Part shown: positions 1 through 11,340 of the stretch, one piece after another
How positions within the stretch are numbered: position 1 is the stretch's first letter
How the letters are laid out: every line of letters starts with the position of its first letter
DNA from: Mucidula mucida
Lineage: Eukaryota > Basidiomycota > Agaricomycetes > Agaricales > Physalacriaceae
Reading direction: 5' to 3'
DNA length: 64,000 nt
Assembly: GCA_015501055.1 (NCBI GenBank)
Contig: JADNYV010000084.1
Span: 1 to 64,000 of the forward strand
The notes under the pieces: model-generated
What the model saw: the letters and a program-made list of their open reading frames with translations, nothing else
The model's database searches: none
What the model was told of the DNA's origin: nothing
Made by a program: the position numbers and the translations under genes

Positions 1-2027
1 AGACGTACTTATACACGGTCTAGTTTCCAACATGCTGAAGGAGTTCAGGCCTTCGACGTGCTTAGTGGACACATGTTCCAACTTCACGCATACCTTATTG
101 TTGCATTTGGTGACATTCCGGCTGTGTCGATGCTGATGCACATGAAAGGCCATAACAGAATATGTCCGTGTCAAATGTGCACCATTCGTGGTCTATGTAT
201 GCCCGACTCAGGTGGTACGACGCACTATGTACCGCACAAGCGAGCCAATCACCCCGATGTCAGCAACAATCCACAGATGGTGCAGGATTACAATCCTGCA
301 GATCTCCCACTTCGCAATCATGCTCAATTCATGTGTATGGCGGTGGAGGTTGAAAACGCACGGACAAAGACTGAGGCGGAAAATCTGGCAAAGAAGTTCG
401 GAGTTAAGGGAATTCCCATCCTCGCGCATCTCGACTCCCTCTCCTTTCCCATCTCCTTTTCCTACAATTTCATGCATCTGATCTGGGAGAACCTCATCAA
501 GAACCTTATTCTTTTGTGGACCGGAGAGTTCAAGGGTCTCGATACAGGCGATGGGGACTATGTCCTCCCAAAGACTGTTTGGGAAGCCATTGGCGAGGCA
601 ACCGCCGCTGCTGGTTCCACAATCCCCTCTGCATATGGTAGTTGTGTTCCCAACATTTCGAAGGATCGCACCACTGTCTCGGCCGAGATGTGGTCATTCT
701 GGACGTTATACATCGGGCCAGTACTCCTCCGAAATAAATTCTCGCAGCAAAAATACTACGATCACTTCGTTCGTCTTGTTTCCTTGCTGACAATCTGTCT
801 CAAATTTGAGATCTCTCATGCGGAGATTGAGACAGTTCGTGTTGGCTTTGAACAGTGGGTAACAGATTACGAAAGGTATGTCTATATTTCGATCTCGCTT
901 CTGTGATTGCTGATGTGTGTTTGGTAGCTTCTACTACCAGCACAATCCGGTGCGCATTGCCGTCTGTCCCGTTACGGTCCATGCGTTGCTCCATATTGCT
1001 GATAGCATACGAGATATGGGGCCGGTCTGGTGCTACTGGGCATTTCCGATGGAGCGGTATTGCGGACAACTCTCTCCTTATATTCCTAGCCGCCGTCGTC
1101 CCTTCCGCTCGCTGGATCGATATGTAACGGAATCAACACAGTTGACTCAACTCATGGTCATCTATAATCTCTTCAATTTGCTGAACCTTCGGCCTCTATG
1201 GAAGCAGGTAGAGGGCACATTCTCGACGCCATTATGTGTGTATGCCATCCTTGTCTTCTTTCTGAGTACTAATCTCCTCTCAGATCCAACCTGTATCCTA
1301 CTACCACCACGCACTGACGACAAGTTACCAAACGGGTCACGAACAGTGTATGCGCAGCTTTGGCGACTCGTTTCTCCACCGCGACCAAGAAGGTGAAGGT
1401 GCAGACTATTCGTCCACATCTACAGTTGGTGCATATTCGACAGTGGGGGCGTGTACGACGTATTGATAGTGATGCTGGAGATACAATCCGGGCTGTGCTT
1501 ACCAGTACGACTACCGATGATAGTCGTGACGCAACATTTGTACGGGTACGTCAAACTGAATTATAACTTGACACGGCACATCTTCTAATCTCTTTCTGCA
1601 GTACGAGGTCTATGTGGACCGCAATGCGAGAGATATCAATGCAGCTGAGGTCCTCGATGGCACAACATTGTATGGGCAGTTGGAGCGCCTCATAACAATC
1701 CAACTTCCGGACGCAGCATTCGCAGGCGGAGCTCGGGCGCTTGCGAAGCCATCTGACCGTGTAATCATCTTCGCGGCCATCCGCCAATGTGTCGTAGGAC
1801 CGGAGACAATCCACGGACTCGATTTTCATTTCTACGAAAAGCTGGGCGGCTTGGATATTGTTGACATTACAAGTGTGCAGGCGTTGGTTGGTCGAGTGAA
1901 GGAAATGGCTCCGAAGAAGGGCTACGCACTCATTGATCGTAGCGGCTCATTGGCACGGGCTGTGTATGAAGATGAGGATGATCACGCCCGTAGGACAGCT
2001 CTGAATGCCGAGGAAAGTGCAAGCTAG
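1..2027 (+). CDS. CACTA-like (Plavaka-type) transposase, 5' end outside window
   Basis: This is the C-terminal part of a DDE-type transposase of the CACTA/Plavaka kind common in Agaricomycetes. The frame is open from the left edge. Family-like features are a short Cys-rich stretch (HNRICPCQMC, about codons 32-41 of the frame opening at 58), the block HLIWENLIKNL, and a conserved C-terminal region running from YYQHNPVRIAV to GDTIRAV. Exons inferred: <1-875, 928-1207, about 1284-1545 and 1602-2027. The 876-927 intron keeps frame exactly; the boundaries near 1208-1283 and 1546-1601 are less certain. The stop is at 2025-2027. No internal stop was seen in the joined frame, so the copy may be recent or still expressed. 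The upstream catalytic part is missing, so activity cannot be judged. Confidence 0.75.
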
Positions 2028-2032
2028 GTATT

Positions 2033-2224
2033 TAGGTTGAATTTCAGTGCATTATTGGTCATAGATTTCTGGATGAATTAAGAGATGAACATCATACAGC
2101 AGTAGGTCGAAGAAATAGGTTACTAATCAACCTAGAGATTTAGGTTATTTTCTATCAACCTAAGTACAGCCTCTGCTAGGTTGAATGTCACGAAACGCCC
2201 GATTTTTGGTTGATCATCAACCTA
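2033..2224. repeat. Subterminal repeat cluster of the CACTA-like element
   Basis: Directly after the transposase stop, the octamer TAGGTTGA occurs at 2033-2040 and 2177-2184. Its reverse complement TCAACCTA occurs at 2127-2134, 2155-2162 and 2217-2224. Degenerate copies lie between (for example TAGGTT at 2141-2146). Short motifs repeated in both orientations near the ends are the usual transposase-binding subterminal repeats of CACTA elements. The terminal inverted repeat and target duplication were not located; the element probably ends shortly after 2224. Confidence 0.6.
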
Positions 2225-2693
2225 GATCATCCTTACAGTGGATCAGCGCTATCTGGCGACCCGCTGTTGGTGTGGAACTACACTATCGTTGCTATTATCG
2301 CGGTTCTTGGGTCTTTTGTGTTGGATTGCCGTCTTTAAGCTTGACCAGAGTCAACAACTTGCCGCCAAGCCATTTGCATGCCCACGAGTAATGTTATTGT
2401 AGCCTAGACGTAACCGCAATTCATTTTCACTTTGCCATCTCCAATGTGTTATGCTGGCTGATTAAGTACGCCACGCAGTTGATCTGTACTCAACCAATGA
2501 TGTTGCACACGCCCTCAGTTTTTGGTTAGCGATGCAGAACTTTGCAGTCATCTTCTTATAACCATCTTATTTGACCATTACTCTCCATTACTTCCTTCAC
2601 AAGAATCTCAATTAGCGTGGTCCACAAATTAAAATGGCCCATGTCAATTGTTACACCGCGATACACATATAATTCCCAAGATCATAACAAATT
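2225..2693. other. Intergenic, nothing supported
   Basis: AT-richer DNA between the transposon remnant and the glutaredoxin 3' end. It holds only short frames without recognisable product. The 3' terminus of the CACTA element is expected at its left edge. Confidence 0.4.
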
Positions 2694-3514
2694 CTAAGCC
2701 AGCATCTCGCCGAGCTCACCATTCTCGACCATCTCCTGAACAATGTCGAGCCCTCCCACGAACTCACCGTTGATGATAAGTTGGGGGAACGTCGGCCAAT
2801 TATTCAGAGTCTTCAAACCTGCAGAAATCAGTGAGACTGGGGGGGACCAAAAACAATAAAAACAACAAACCCTGTCGAACAGCTTCATCCTCCAAGATAT
2901 CAAACGACGTAAACTCGACGTTCTGCTCATTAAGCAGCGCCGTGATACGCCTCGAGAATCCACACCGCGGCGTCGCCGGGTTCCCTTTCATGAAGAGAAC
3001 GACCTTGCTCTGGGTCATGATCGCGCGCATACGCTTGTCCAGGTCCTCGGGCGACTCGTAGTTGTCGACAGCTGCAGCCGGTGCTCTGTCGGTCTTGCTT
3101 AATGGCAAACTGGGAGGCGCGATGGCGTGTTTCGCGATTGCAGCAGTTAACGCTGGGGCATCGGCGCCTGATATTCTCTCCAAGAGGACATGTCCCCTTA
3201 GGACGAGGAAGGAAGGGACGGCTTCGATGTCGAAGGATTCGGTGATGTCTGACTGGGCCTCGGCTTCAATCTTTTCGGCGCATTCAGTACATTTGTAATG
3301 TGCCACGGATGAATGTAGATTAACGCACTTGCAGCACCAGCAGCCTCGCGTGTTTCTTCGCTAGCTCCTTCACCACCTCGTTCATCTGCTTACACGGCTC
3401 CGCCCATTCCGCCCAGAAATTAAGCAGCGACACCCGATTCAGATCTTCAGAGAGCAGCTGCTGGAAGTGTTCCGGGGACTGTACGGTGTAGAAGTTTGGG
3501 AGGTTGGCAGCCAT
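2694..3514 (-). CDS. Monothiol glutaredoxin, Grx3/Grx4 (PICOT) type
   Basis: Multidomain monothiol glutaredoxin, in fungi a cytosolic/nuclear [2Fe-2S] carrier for iron regulation. Exons on the minus strand are 3514-3329, 3270-2871 and 2818-2694; all phases agree and give 236 aa. The N-terminal half is a thioredoxin-like domain with WAEWAEPC, where the usual second active-site Cys is replaced (PCKQM). The C-terminal half is the glutaredoxin domain with the signature CGFS (Cys about residue 165), followed by [19 protein letters not shown], which holds the cis-Pro and glutathione-binding GG. Length matches fungal Grx3/4 with one Grx domain. The start is the first ATG of the open frame. The upstream neighbour, a small protein, is divergent. 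Confidence 0.95.
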
Positions 3515-3737
3515 CGTTTGAGAGCAAGATCGGTTCGGGCAATAATATTATTGCAATTGCTGATTCACCGAGAAATGATATCTGATAACGGCGATTGGCT
3601 CGGATCTATCCGGCCGATAGGTGCGTGTGGCGCAATTGGTGCCTGCCAAAGTCCTGCACAGCAATTCCGCAGCATGTCATCACAATCCCCGCAGTCCGTC
3701 ATCGATGACTCAACCGCTCCAGAACGCGCGTCGAACG

Positions 3738-3745
3738 TATATAAA
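3738..3745 (+). promoter_or_regulatory. TATA box of the small gene at 3780
   Basis: TATATAAA lies 35-42 nt before the ATG at 3780, so the 5' UTR should be very short. A strong TATA box suggests regulated or inducible transcription (inference). Confidence 0.55.
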
Positions 3746-3779
3746 GGTCAATCACTGATAACTCATACAACAACACAAC

Positions 3780-4167
3780 ATGTCCAGCATTATTGACAAG
3801 ATCAAGTCCAAGACTATCCATAGCGGTAATCAGAACAAAGGGGAGGAGCAGCAGTTCTCCATCCAACCACATCCTGCTGTACGTTCGCGGTCATACGTTG
3901 TGCATTCGTGGTTCTCATTTCGATATCTTTGCCAGAAATCCAACGATCCCTCCGATCTACAGCCCGCACCACCCGGCGGTGGACTGAGGTCTGATCACGT
4001 CATGGGCGCCCACCACGCGCGGGACCCACATATTCCCAGTCCTCAGATTATGAACAACATGCCTGCGGCGATGGTGAGGATACACATCTGTCGATATCAT
4101 TGACACTGACAATGATCTACAGAGCCGGGAAGACTATGCCAAGAGGGAGGCGGAACTTAACCGCTGA
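3780..4167 (+). CDS. Small hydrophilic protein, unknown function
   Basis: Three exons, 3780-3878, 3936-4073 and 4123-4167, each a multiple of three with clean GT-AG borders, encode 93 aa. The protein starts MSSIIDKIKSKTIHSG, has a Pro/Gly/His-rich middle and a charged C-terminus ending SREDYAKREAELNR. It has no signal peptide and no membrane segment. I do not recognise the family. The three in-phase introns and the good TATA box support a real gene. Small, charged, TATA-driven fungal proteins of this kind are often stress-induced, but nothing in the sequence proves that here. It is convergent with the hydantoinase-B gene, with 152 bp between the stops. Confidence 0.7.
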
Positions 4168-4319
4168 AGCCTCTTCATAACCATGAATCATTACGTGCCG
4201 TACGGACTCGAAATTTGATTGTATAGTAGTACATTACTTATCAGTATAATGTGTATCAAGCAGACGTGTCAAAGATAGCCTCATTTACACTTAATTTGCA
4301 CATTATGTGTTTGACCACA

Positions 4320-6507
4320 CTAAAACGCCGCTTGCGCCCTTGCCCGCTCCGCGATAGAACCTCTAGGCTCCCAAGCCGCTTTATGTTCGGCAACATGATG
4401 CAGTTCATCACCTTCCAACGCGCCCCACGCCCCGCCACCCGGCGTCTCAATCAACAACTTATCTCCTTTCCCCATCCACACAGTCGCCTTCCCCCCAATG
4501 TTGATATCCCGTGTCCCCGCCACCCCATCAACCAAATCCCCATCATCCTTCCGCAAATTCTTGACCCACGTGTTACGCCCCATCCCACCAGGCCCTCCTC
4601 CCTCCAGCCCATATGGCTGCCGAGTGCGGCGCTATAAAACATCAATCGAGGAAAGAGCAGACGACAGAAAGCCCTCACCTCAGAAAGAATGGAAACCTGC
4701 ATCGGCTCGAGCATCTCAATCTCCCTCACGACCCCCTCGCCGCCACGGAACTTGCCAACACCCGCCGAGCCCGAGCGCAATCCGAACTGGTGCACCATGA
4801 CAGGATAGCGCCGTTCGAGGATTTCGACATCACCTATCCGCGTATTGGTGATGTGCGTGTGGATGCCCGAAGTTCCATGCCAGGATGGGCCGGCACCTGA
4901 GCCTCCAGCGATGGTCTGTCCAAGATGATGATCAGTATAGTACGAAAGAAAAGTGAAAGACGGCAGACCTCGTAGTATCCCCATCCCGGGATGGCCTTTC
5001 CGTCCTTGTCCTTTCCTCCAGTACCAAACGTCAGATTGCTAAAAAAACATTATCGGATGCCTGGGGTAAAAGTTGGGGGAAAACACACTTGGTACATCCT
5101 TGACTCGCTGCACATGCATGGAAAGCTTTTAATACAACATCGACGATGCGCTGAGACGTTAATACATTCCCACCACATACCGCTGCAGTTTTCGAAGGCG
5201 ATAGAAGCGATTTAGGAGGGATTTTGACTATAGAAGGTCAACCTCGGCCACAAATCAAACAACAAGCCGACTTACTCTCCAACGGAACGAGACACCCGGC
5301 ATTAAGCGGGATATCCAAATCCAACATCGCGCGCATGCAGTAAATCACAGCAGAATGCACCACGGATATTGGCGCGTTGAGATTGCCCCGGACCTCGAAT
5401 CCTGTCCCGGCAAAATCCAACACGGCCGAACCCTGCTCCTCATTGATGTCGACGCGTAGTTGGATTGGCGACCCGTCGTCGAGGTAGTCGATAGATGATA
5501 GAACGGTGCTTCCAGCGCGCTTCGCCACATCGCGCAGCAGGTTTCGGACAGACATTTCGGCGTTGGAGCGGATGTGGTACATGTATTCCTGTACAGTCGG
5601 GAGGCCATAGTCATCGACGACTGTAGAAAGAGCAAATGTTAGCTTCAGTTGATGTTAGTTAAAAAAGGTTAACGCACTGGCATGGATGAGCTGGATGCCT
5701 TTATGGTTGGCAGCGATTTGCTAGTCATGAGGGCATCAGATTAAAGTGCTAATCGTAGCTAGTTTAGCTCACAGCTTTCAAATCACTCTCAACATCCCGG
5801 ATATTTCGGCATCCAGAGCTTCCGGGGTATTTCGCGGGCTGTTGGACCATATACTCGTACAGACCGTCCTTATCAAATATACCCTTGGATACGATTTTGA
5901 AGCTGACGATTTCAGCGCCTTCTTCGAAGATATTGACGGATGTCGGGGGCATCGATCCGGGGAGTATGCCACCAATGTCGGCATGGTGTCCACGCGACGC
6001 GGTGAAGAATATAATCTCTTTGGTTTCGGAATCGAAGACGGGAGTAATGATGGTGATATCGGGGAGATGACTGGAATTGGAGCGCGTTATCATGGAAGCT
6101 CGGCAAGGGGGAGAGAATGGCGTACGATCCACCGGCGTGTGGGGAGTTGGTCATTAGAACGTCGCCCTCCTCCAGATCTTTTCCGTAGACATTCATCTGA
6201 TATTTGACGGCGCTATGTCTATGTCAATGGGCTGTTCTTATGAAAAGCTCAATACGCACAAGCTCATGGAACCAAGATGGATAGGAATGAAAGGCGCATT
6301 CGCAACAAGGTCTCCGTCTGGGGCAAACAGAGCACAGGAAAAGTCGAGACGTTCCTTGATATTTGTGCTTATCGAGGTCTGCTGCAATGATCTGCCCATG
6401 GCTTCGGCAACGCTCATAAAGCGATTAGCAAAGAGAGTTAGCAGAATGGGATCCGGAGCGTTCATCTTGCTGGAAGTGGAGGACATGGTTGGAGATGAGG
6501 AAACCAA
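4320..6507 (-). CDS. 5-oxoprolinase / hydantoinase B (HyuB) domain protein
   Basis: Nine exons on the minus strand (6507-6260, 6212-6126, 6070-5773, 5720-5678, 5620-5276, 5227-5089, 5038-4969, 4915-4679, 4631-4320), all in phase, encode 592 aa. The whole chain is the HyuB domain of ATP-dependent 5-oxoprolinases and N-methylhydantoinases. Hallmarks are [26 protein letters not shown], the metal-site-like [45 protein letters not shown] and the C-terminal [10 protein letters not shown]. Classical eukaryotic 5-oxoprolinase joins HyuA and HyuB in about 1,250 aa; here only the HyuB half is present and no HyuA lies in the window. A role in 5-oxoproline or hydantoin ring opening with a partner protein is inference. 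The N-terminal [13 protein letters not shown] is short, so the start could also be the internal Met at residue 8. Confidence 0.9.
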
Positions 6508-6742
6508 ACGCTTCGGCTAAATAATCGAGTAGATTTCCGTCCGAGTTCCGAATACTGCGACTTCAAGTAGAGCTTTCCTATTCCGAGGATGTCTGCTTAT
6601 GTCGGAATATCAATATCCAGCAGGAATATCACAACTCAGATTCATGGAACGTCGAGGTCGTGAAGGCAGAAGGAGAAGGAGGGTTAGCATCACGTGCGCG
6701 ATATTTCCTTAGTCTGCGACCACCACCATCCCTCGAGCAGAC

Positions 6743-8149
6743 ATGGCTGCTACGCTACAAGAGTACCTTGATTCTCAGGATAATTTGTTAAAAGAGGCCT
6801 CAGAGGCCCTGCCTCACCAGTTTAACCAGTGCACATACCCGCTTGACTCTCTCCGGTACGCGTGCAATCTCGTCCATGTGTCTCCAGAACCTATACTTCC
6901 ACCAGGCAACCTGTTTACCTTTGCATAACGTGTAATCTACCGCGTGGAATATGCTCAGCCTGTTCCATAGCGTGTCACACCGACCACGAGCAAACAGAGC
7001 TGTGCGACGTTCCCGTCATCCATCACAACCACCGCTGAGCTTTCCCTAGATTTCCTAAACGCGACTTTCGATGTGATTGTCCTACATCTGCGCTTCCACA
7101 CCCGTGTCACTTGCATAAAACGCCAGAGGAGCCGAACACGTCGAACGCGTACGGCCAAAACTTTAGCGGCGTGTTCTGTAGGTGTGGACGCCCGTATGAT
7201 CCAAATACAGAGAGGGAGACTATGATCCAGTGTTTGTCGTGCGAGGCAAGGGGTAATCTGTGTTTCCTAGTATCGTATTGACCTTTCATATACAGGACTG
7301 GTTCCACGAATCATGCTGCAACCTTCGTGAGAAACCCGAGACAGAAGCAGAGGCACCTGCCGCGCCAGAAGGCGACGTCGATGATGCGGCATCCGACGCG
7401 TCTTCTTCAGGCCTTCCACCTCCCATGATACGTGCTTCAGACTACGACTCCTTTGTGTGTGCCGCATGTGTCAGGAAAATCCCCACTCTGCTGCGTTACG
7501 CAGGGACCGAAGGATGTCTTATGGCGATTCGCGATGCTCCTTCTCTCCCCTGGAAAGTTCTTGCCCCTACGCAAGACCCCGTCGTCGTTTTTGACGAAGG
7601 TACACCCACCTCTGAAGCTCCCGTCGTGCCATCGAAACGCGCCCTTTCTCCATCGGCACGCGAAGGAGAGCGCGAAGCCAAAAGGCCCCGCGCGTGCCTT
7701 GCGCCCCCGCTTAATCCTGTCGCACAGCAGATTCTTGCCGACCCGTCCTCTGAACTGGGCGCAGGAGATGTATTTCTTACGGAAGATTTCAGAGAGCGCT
7801 GGTGTCGATGTGAAGAGTGCCTTCCGTCACTGGAAGCTAATGCGTTTCTTCTCAAGGAGGAGGAGACGTATGAACCACCTGAAGACCCGGACTCTGGACT
7901 TTCATTAGAAGAGCTTGGGATGCGCGCACTCAATCGCCTTCCGCGGGAGAGAGCAATCGATGGTATTCACGCGTTCAATGCGATGCGGTACGTTGCGCCA
8001 GATGTATTGAGGGCTATTAATGAACAGATCATAGCGATAACTTGGTGCAGTATCTTCGGCCGTTCGCGAATGAAGGAAAGGTGGTCGGTGATGAGGATGT
8101 GAAAGCGTTCTTTGACAAATTGAGGGAGCAGAGTGCGAAAGCTGTATAG
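6743..8149 (+). CDS. UBR7/Mlo2-type UBR-box and PHD-finger protein (putative E3 ubiquitin ligase)
   Basis: Five exons (6743-6855, 6906-7001, 7050-7245, 7296-7987, 8035-8149) encode 403 aa with phases consistent. A UBR box (N-recognin zinc finger) spans about residues 28-95, with Cys/His spacing in LCITCNLPRGICSACSIACH and CDCPTSALPHPCH. It is followed by a PHD-like finger (FCRCGRPYDP, IQCLSCEDWFHESCC, FVCAACV). The C-terminus, ending NLVQYLRPFANEGKVV plus VKAFF, is typical of UBR7/Mlo2 proteins, which modify histones or regulate the cell cycle. Exon 3 joins exon 4 through a GC-AG intron: GAG|GCAAGG at 7246, acceptor at 7295. The conserved CEDWFHE is only obtained that way. The last intron (7988-8034) restores RDNLVQYLRPF. 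Confidence 0.92.
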
Positions 8150-8426
8150 TGATTTATTTTGTATGAATGTATCTTGGTCTACATTACCGATATTAACCAA
8201 GGCTTGCAATATTTGTATGGCTCATTTACGCACTGGTGTGGTTCTTTACCACTGCGTATATGCCCTGAGTGTTAAAGGCATCGCTCACGTGGTTTAATAG
8301 ATGTTTTCCTATGAACGCTTCAATTAATTACTTATTTTACGCAACGCTCCGGATTCCAATATGCCGGCGGCGGCGCCAAGACTTTAAACAGTTCAACTCC
8401 CACCACCACCCTCTGAGTCTGCTGCC

Positions 8427-10722
8427 ATGGGTCTGAGCTCGCAGGATTTTATAGAAGTCTGTATTTCTCGTATTCTGCGCCGTCTAGGTCGAACGATTAC
8501 ACAGTCGAACAGGTTACCCCACCCGGATTGGCCTACATCGTCCTCGGCGGCTTCGTAGTTGGCGTGAGTTTGCCATGACCCGCTTATCTTCCAGTGACTC
8601 ACAGATACGCACTACCAGTTCTCCATGTGTTCCTTGCTTGTCAAGGAGAAGGTATGTGCGATTTTACTGGTGATATAATGCAGTTTTCATCGTCTTGCAG
8701 CTGTACATCAATGAAGTCGTTCTTGGAACAGCATTCGGGATTTTGATGGGGCCGCACGTCGCGAACGCATTCGACCCGCGGGATTGGGGCGCAGAGACGC
8801 AAAAGATCACGCTTGAAATAATGCGCGTCGTTCTCGCCATGGGTCTTTTCGCCATCGGTGTCGAGCTTCCAAAGTCATACATGGCGAAACATGTCCGCGG
8901 GCTTTTGGTACTGGTCGTACCTACTATGGCGATCGGCTGGGTTATCGTTGCAGGTGCGTATGTGGGTGTGATGTATGGACATTACTCAACTCTGTGCAGG
9001 CATCTTGAAGGCGCTCTTCGGAGAGTTAAATTTTGTCTCGTGTCTGGCCATCGCTGCCTGTCTGACTCCGACCGACCCTATCATATGCGCCGCGATTGTT
9101 GGTGAGTGCGCGCTCCGTCTTGGTCATTGTCTGTAGTGCTCATAATGTTAGGAGGGAAATTCGCAATGAAGCATGTCCCGCTCAATCTTCGTCAGATTCT
9201 TTCCGCAGAGTCTGCCGCTAATGATGGCCTTGGTATGTTCTGCTGTGTCACAGGTTTCTAGCTTTCCTTGACACCCTCTTGTCAGCGTATCCGTTTCTTT
9301 CTATTTCGATATATCTTACGGTCGAGGCATCCACGAGGGAAGCCATCGGAAAATGGTTCCTCGTTGGCTGGTTATGTCAATATTTTCTCTCCCATAGAGT
9401 GCAACTTTTAACAGCAAGCTTCCAGACCAAGTCATCTTGGGAACAGCTCTCGGGGCTGTCTTAGGTCTGTTTCTACTCGTAGCAGAATATACGTGGCTGA
9501 CCCTGGCGCAGGAACTATGTTCAACTGGTTGATGAAACTCTCCCACAACAAGGGTTTCATTGACCGCGAGTCCTATGTAGCACAGTATCTCGCCATGGCG
9601 CTCTTCACTATCGGTATAGCCAGTACTATTGGAAGCGATGACCTCCTCGCTGCATTCGCTGCTGGTATAGCTCCCATCTCCTCGCTACTTGGCTTCAGGT
9701 AATTGATCAGTAATGACAGGCACCGCAATTTCATGGGATGGTAACTTCAATACCCATACTGAAGACGAGATTTTTGCTTCGGTTATTGATCTAGTGCTGA
9801 ACTGTGCATGCTTCGTTTACATTGGCGCATGGCTGCCCTTCGAATCGTTCAACATGCCTCAATACGGTATCGAACCCTGGCGCCTTGTGGTGCTGGTCAT
9901 AGCGATTTTGGCGCTGCGCCGGATTCCTTCCATTTTGCTGCTGTTCAAATGGGTTCCTGAGATCACTACCTGGCAAGAGGCGCTGTTTTCTGGACATTTT
10001 GGTCGGTTTGGATCTTTTATTATGTGATATTGCGTTGATGTTCTTCGCAGGACCCGTGAGTATAGATGCCAATGACGCTTGCCGCGGTTCTAGCTGACGA
10101 ATGCTTTTTGGGTAGATGGGCGTCGGCGCGATTTTCATCTCGACTCTGGCGGTGTCCCGTCTGCCAGAGCCTCATGATCCACCCGCCAATCAGGCAGAGT
10201 TGCTCGCCAAGGTCCTGCAACCTATTGTCTCCTTCGTCGTGTTAGGATCTATCATCACACGTGCGCCCTTTCTTTCTCGCATGTGCTCTATTGACATAAT
10301 GTAGATGGTCTCTCGATTCCCTTCTTCTCATTTGGGCGCAACATGTCGCTCACTATGAGTCGATCAGCGACGCTGACGAGTATGCGGTCATCCGAAAATG
10401 CAGACTACTTGCGTTCTTTATCCACGACGAAAAGACTGGCACACAACAGTCGGGCTGACGTTGTCGTTGACACGAGTTCTGGGCCTCAGACTAGTCAGGT
10501 GGATAATAACACTCTTGTAACGAGGATGTCAACGCCGTCACGCCAAGATCCAGCAACCAGCGCGACGAGCTCACAAGGATCGGGAAGCGGACTAACGGCG
10601 ATTACTGTGAGTTCTGCAGTCCCCCCGATTTATAATTGTTTCTGACATTATTAAAGCTTGATCTGGAAAGTGGTTTGGTAGGCAGTAACAAGGGCGTGCA
10701 TTTTTCGCCTTCGGCCCAATGA
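8427..10722 (+). CDS. Plasma-membrane Na+(K+)/H+ antiporter, Nha1/Cnh1 type
   Basis: Fungal Nha1-family cation/proton antiporter that exports Na+ and K+ in exchange for protons. Fourteen exons (8427-8460, 8505-8563, 8619-8651, 8701-8953, 9000-9101, 9152-9232, 9286-9375, 9426-9464, 9512-9664, 9720-10001, 10051-10055, 10116-10260, 10305-10606, 10657-10722) give 547 aa, all in phase. Conserved motifs include LTPTDPIICAAIVGGKFA, the ND of SAANDGLAYPFL (likely transport carboxylate) and SGHFGPMGVGAIF. About 12 hydrophobic segments are followed by a Ser/Thr-rich cytoplasmic tail. The tail is short compared with yeast Nha1. Exon 11 is only 5 nt. The exon 8/9 join (G-T-M versus G-A-G-T-M) is the least certain. 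Confidence 0.93.
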
Positions 10723-11281
10723 CATTTGCTGTTCTTGTGGGTTGATTTCGCAGCCCACTGCCAATGGCCTATACCGACTTGGGTTTATCTCCACGACTTG
10801 CATAGATTATACGGAGTTCAGGGTATTCCTTGTCTTCGTATGCCACCACGTACTAGATCTAGATCTGTTCAATTAGAGCGATTCAGTTTAACGCGTCCCG
10901 CTATGATGCGCAGGCCACATACATAGTCGGAAGGTTAGGGTAACAAGGGACGTCATGGTGAGAGGTCATTACAAGACATCGTATGATGAAAAGTGAAAGT
11001 CTTTCTGGTAGAATAGTCCGACAAATGCGATCTTGTAGAACGTCATGGTCAAGAGGTAGTCGCTTACTAGATGGACCCAGCCTCACGAGCTTTGTGCCCT
11101 CATATCAGCGATAACCAGCGTCGTACACAATCGTACACAAGCAAAACATCAAAAAGGGAACAAGGCCGATGAGGCAACGTGCCTTGTTTTCTATCTGGGG
11201 GGCTCGCCCATCAAGGCAATGTCCCAATGTGGCACAACGTGAAAGACGCCCTTGTCCGAGTTTATACTGTGTTCTCTGCGT
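10723..11281. other. Intergenic, nothing supported
   Basis: Between the antiporter stop and the CFEM gene promoter. It contains a short TC/AG-rich patch near 10855-10868 (AGATCT repeated) but no credible ORF on either strand. Confidence 0.4.
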
Positions 11282-11289
11282 TATATATA
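11282..11289 (+). promoter_or_regulatory. TATA box of the CFEM gene
   Basis: TATATATA about 52 nt upstream of the ATG at 11341, in the expected position for a TATA-driven fungal gene. Confidence 0.5.
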
Positions 11290-11340
11290 TAGGGTATGGC
11301 TCCCTCCAGATGTAATTCACCTTCAAATCCCTCCATCACT

